Part shown: positions 63,213-64,000 of the stretch, one piece after another
How the letters are laid out: every line of letters starts with the position of its first letter
How positions within the stretch are numbered: the first letter of the stretch is position 1
Assembly (NCBI GenBank): GCA_963746175.1
Contig: CAVVAH010000001.1
Coordinates: 124,001-188,000, forward strand
Source of the DNA: CAVVAH01 sp963746175
Lineage (GTDB): Bacteria > Actinomycetota > Actinomycetes > JACCUZ01
Length of the DNA stretch: 64,000 nucleotides
Direction: 5' to 3'
Notes under the pieces: generated by a model
The model's input: the letters and a program-made list of their open reading frames with translations, nothing else
Told to the model about the DNA's origin: nothing
The model's database searches: none
Position numbers and translations under genes: made by a program

Positions 63213-64000
63213 ATGACTGCGACCCAGCCTCGGCTCGAGTTGGACTGGCGGAGGGCAGTACCCACCGCACTGCGACGACGACTCGCGCGGCGACTTCGCG
63301 GTCCTTTTCCCTGGGATCCGGGCGTTATCCTCAAGCCGCCTCCCTGCCCGGAGGGAAATGTTCGGTCGCCGCCGGACTTTGTCGGCGTGGGGTGTCAGAA
63401 GGCTGGCACGTCGTGGTGGTTCCTGCTCCTCGCGCAGCATCCGGGCGTCGATGTGTCGCTTCTAGCACACAAAGAGTTGCACTACTTTGCGCGTTTTTGG
63501 CGAGATGGGTTCACTGACGCAGACGCGGCAGCGTATGCCACCCTTTTTCCGCGGCTGGAGGGAAAGCTCAGCGGCGAGTGGACCCGAGTTATGTCTCTCA
63601 ATTCTGGACCCCACAGTTGATCAGGCGAGCAGCTCCCGAAGCCAAATTGCTCGTCCTCCTCCGGGATCCCGTTGAGCGCTATCGATCGGCTCTTAATCAC
63701 TACGCGACTCGCGGCAGGAGGATCGACCAGAACTTGGCCGGCGAAGCTTTCAATCGCGGCCTCTATGCCATGCAACTGGGTCATCTCATAGGTGTCGTGC
63801 CGCCCGAACAAATTTTGGTACTCCAATACGAACGATGTCGGGAGAGTCCGACTGAGCAGCTCGATGCGACCTACCGCTTTCTCGGATTGACGCAGGGCTT
63901 CCGACCAGAAGCTCTGGAGCGCAAGATAAATGCAGCGAAGGCTGTCGGAGGTTATGAGCTCGACTTGAGTTCACGGCGAGAACTCGTGCGCGCTTATCGG
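63213..64000 (+). CDS. Sulfotransferase-family protein 2 (one frameshift; 3' end outside window)
   Basis: A PAPS-dependent sulfotransferase, partial. DFVGVGCQKAGTSWWFLLLAQHP (about residues 49-71) is the 5'-phosphosulfate loop. After GEWT near 63582 the frame breaks; adding one C to ACCCGAG gives PSYVSQFWTPQLIRRAAPEA and then LLVLLRDPVERYRSALNHY, the 3'-phosphate motif, and the frame stays open to the window end. ATG at 63213 preceded by a G-rich run. GC content is low. Probably a tailoring enzyme of the same surface glycan as its neighbours. Confidence 0.82.

Overview
The window is chromosomal DNA of a high-GC actinobacterium. Codon third positions are almost all G or C, GTG starts are common, and the gene set is typical of the phylum: pdtaR-type ANTAR regulator, Rpf-like transglycosylase behind a c-di-AMP riboswitch, soluble acyl-ACP desaturase, four-domain ribosomal protein S1, and a second family A polymerase. 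The flavour is Nocardioidaceae-like (Propionibacteriales), but this is a judgement from remembered sequences and the genus cannot be fixed from the window. No CRISPR array, rRNA, integrase or transposase was seen; there is one tRNA (Leu, anticodon CAA).

Layout. 1-11.7 kb holds core metabolism and cell-wall genes: citrate synthase (cut by the window start), a GGDEF-EAL protein, a desaturase with a perfect palindromic operator, a Rieske protein, a polymerase/exonuclease paralogue, arfB, a riboswitch-controlled Rpf-like enzyme, acylphosphatase, a zinc-metalloprotease lipoprotein, tRNA-Leu and a LAGLIDADG-related gene whose first motif has been overwritten by a palindrome. 11.7-18.4 kb has pdtaR and a branched-chain amino-acid ABC system, with livK convergent to livHMGF across a shared terminator. 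18.8-34.2 kb holds polA, a lytic transglycosylase, a secreted hydrolase and two membrane proteins, a methyltransferase, rpsA and coaE. The order pdtaR, polA, rpsA, coaE, uvrB matches what I remember of Mycobacterium tuberculosis Rv1626-Rv1633.

Between coaE and uvrB (34.3-53.7 kb) lies a large extracellular-polysaccharide locus. A short plus-strand operon (deacetylase, glycosyltransferase, sugar-phosphate transferase) faces a minus-strand run of about 15 genes, 52.9 to 37.0 kb, most overlapping by four bases. This run carries ordinary polysaccharide genes (epimerase, O-antigen-ligase-like polymerase, CapD-type dehydratase, Wzz/BY-kinase, UDP-sugar dehydrogenase, glycosyltransferase, aminotransferase). 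Mixed among them are parts of an HPr-kinase/PqqD/nucleotidyltransferase system: three PqqD-like domains, one HprK-like ATPase, one NTP_transf_5 nucleotidyltransferase and two LuxR regulators. A divergent twin-arginine secreted protein of unknown function is a candidate partner. This is the most interesting system in the window.

From 55.9 kb to the end the GC content drops visibly. The genes are a G8/beta-helix secreted protein, two glycosyltransferases, an ABC exporter and two sulfotransferases, which looks like acquired surface-glycan DNA.

Caution: about ten otherwise conserved genes (livK, livF, livH, a transglycosylase, several polysaccharide genes, a sulfotransferase) are broken by single-base indels that can be repaired by hand to give full-length, family-typical proteins. 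The pattern looks more like sequence error than gene decay. Coordinates given for these genes span the repaired gene.
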